From Cytophagales bacterium CG12_big_fil_rev_8_21_14_0_65_40_12 (GTDB lineage: Bacteria > Bacteroidota > Bacteroidia > Cytophagales > Cyclobacteriaceae), in contig PCUU01000024.1 of assembly GCA_002786855.1 (NCBI GenBank), positions 1-64,000 of the forward strand: a stretch of 64,000 nt of DNA. The letters run 5' to 3'. The first letter of the stretch is position 1, and the number at the start of each line of letters is the position of its first letter. This document shows, one piece after another, positions 63,499-64,000 of the stretch. The notes under the pieces are model-generated. The model was not told the origin of the DNA. It saw only the letters and a program-made list of their open reading frames with translations, and searched no databases. The position numbers were made by a program, and so were the translations under genes.

Positions 63499-64000
63499 CT
63501 ATTTCAATAGATCTTCTATTTTTTTGTCGATGATTTTAGTCAAAACGCCATTATACCCTGCCTGAAAAAATTGAATATTGCCTTCCTTGTCCAAAACATA
63601 ATGCGAGGGGTAACTGCTCACCTGATAGATTTGAGCTACATTTCTGGCACTTGGCACGATATCGTAATGAAAGGCCTTTCGATTCAAGAACTTTTCTATT
63701 GCAGCTTGATCGTCTAAAGCAAAAGCAACAAATTTTACATTCTGATTTTTGTATTTCTCCACGAGTTCATTCAGTTCTGGAATTTCTACTTGGCACGGTT
63801 TGCAGCCAATAAACCAAAAATTGAGCACCACAATTGACCCCTTCAATTCGTTCAAGTCCAATCTATCGGAATTCATGTTTTTGGCGATAAAACTAGGTGC
63901 TGCTGTTCCCTTTTTGTCTCCGGTGGTATCAGCCCGCTTCATCATTTGCGCTAAACGAGCGTCTCTTTGTGCTGCTGGTAACTCTACTAATACAATTGCA
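63499..64000 (-). CDS. TlpA-like thioredoxin-fold protein (5' end outside window)
   Basis: The frame stays open through the window edge at 64000, so the protein is longer than the 148 residues after the ATG at 63945; another 18 residues (ending ARLAQ) are visible upstream. The domain is a TlpA/ResA-type reductase: APSFIAKN, LKGSIVVLNFWFIGCKPCQVEIPELN with the CKPC redox site, the segment FALDDQAAIEKF, and the cis-Pro loop VSSYPSHYVLDKEGNI. It probably acts in the periplasm on disulfides, as in cytochrome c maturation. The N-terminal domain is cut off, so the subgroup cannot be named. Confidence 0.85.
   Translation of the reverse strand, partial: AIVLVELPAAQRDARLAQMMKRADTTGDKKGTAAPSFIAKNMNSDRLDLNELKGSIVVLNFWFIGCKPCQVEIPELNELVEKYKNQNVKFVAFALDDQAAIEKFLNRKAFHYDIVPSARNVAQIYQVSSYPSHYVLDKEGNIQFFQAGYNGVLTKIIDKKIEDLLK

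Overview
The window is a stretch of a Bacteroidota chromosome, most likely a marine-type member of the Cytophagales (Roseivirga/Fulvivirga-like). This is inferred from gene content, not from a marker-gene search. Supporting traits are a MurF-alanine racemase fusion, FecI/FecR with an STN-domain partner, a protein with a type IX secretion (T9SS) C-terminal sorting domain, MacB-like giant permeases, six-bladed beta-propeller lipoproteins, a CarboxypepD_reg/TonB receptor, AT-rich DNA, and a promoter resembling the Bacteroidota -33/-7 type. Most of the content is core or housekeeping. No rRNA, tRNA, CRISPR array, insertion sequence or prophage was seen. Once a 56-codon ORF at 36915-37085 is counted, no gene-free stretch exceeds 300 bases.

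Layout. 1-2062: a small secreted Cys peptide, a propeller lipoprotein and a membrane-anchored thioredoxin-like protein. 2181-3596: dnaA, with a terminator-like hairpin in its leader. 3871-8723: methylmalonyl-CoA mutase small and large subunits, a Nudix hydrolase (start/stop overlaps) and a GNAT-like protein. 8769-11990: a MacB-like ABC exporter. 12114-20079: a phosphate-flavoured block with polyphosphate kinase, an HD-PycTM membrane protein, a phytase-like/SdiA-regulated propeller, and a very large outer-membrane protein that joins a metallophosphoesterase, a kinase-like domain and a BamA-like barrel. 20076-24898: a soluble multi-PAS histidine kinase facing a LytTR response regulator, then a lipoprotein. 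24997-27878: cytochrome c, lysA and a T9SS cargo. 28007-30290: a membrane histidine kinase and OmpR-type regulator. 30450-34000: a HisA-like protein, a TonB receptor and a small exported protein. 34130-36913: csaA and murF-alr. 37286-39627: feoAB. 39616-42736: sigma, anti-sigma and STN operon. 42906-46361: a MutS-related membrane ATPase, then purK and purE. 46380-53758: a small orphan, AsmA-like, PepSY, transglutaminase-like and OmpA/PD40 proteins. 53854-61900: patatin, M23 peptidase, copA and dsbD. 62033-64000: an M20 dipeptidase and a TlpA-like protein cut by the window end.

The most unusual items are: (i) the HD domain fused to a Pycsar-effector-like membrane module with no cyclase nearby; (ii) the phosphoesterase/kinase-like/barrel fusion; (iii) two upstream regions (27931-27966 and 50584-50630) carrying helically phased GTTAA/GTTAC direct repeats at the same distance from a start codon, which suggests a shared response-regulator regulon; (iv) a HisA-like protein whose first catalytic Asp is Ser; (v) a 56-residue protein ending in Gly-Cys-Gly-Gly; (vi) terminator-like hairpins whose T-tracts lie just before the dnaA and patatin start codons; and (vii) a FecI/FecR operon whose receptor slot holds an STN protein without a beta-barrel.
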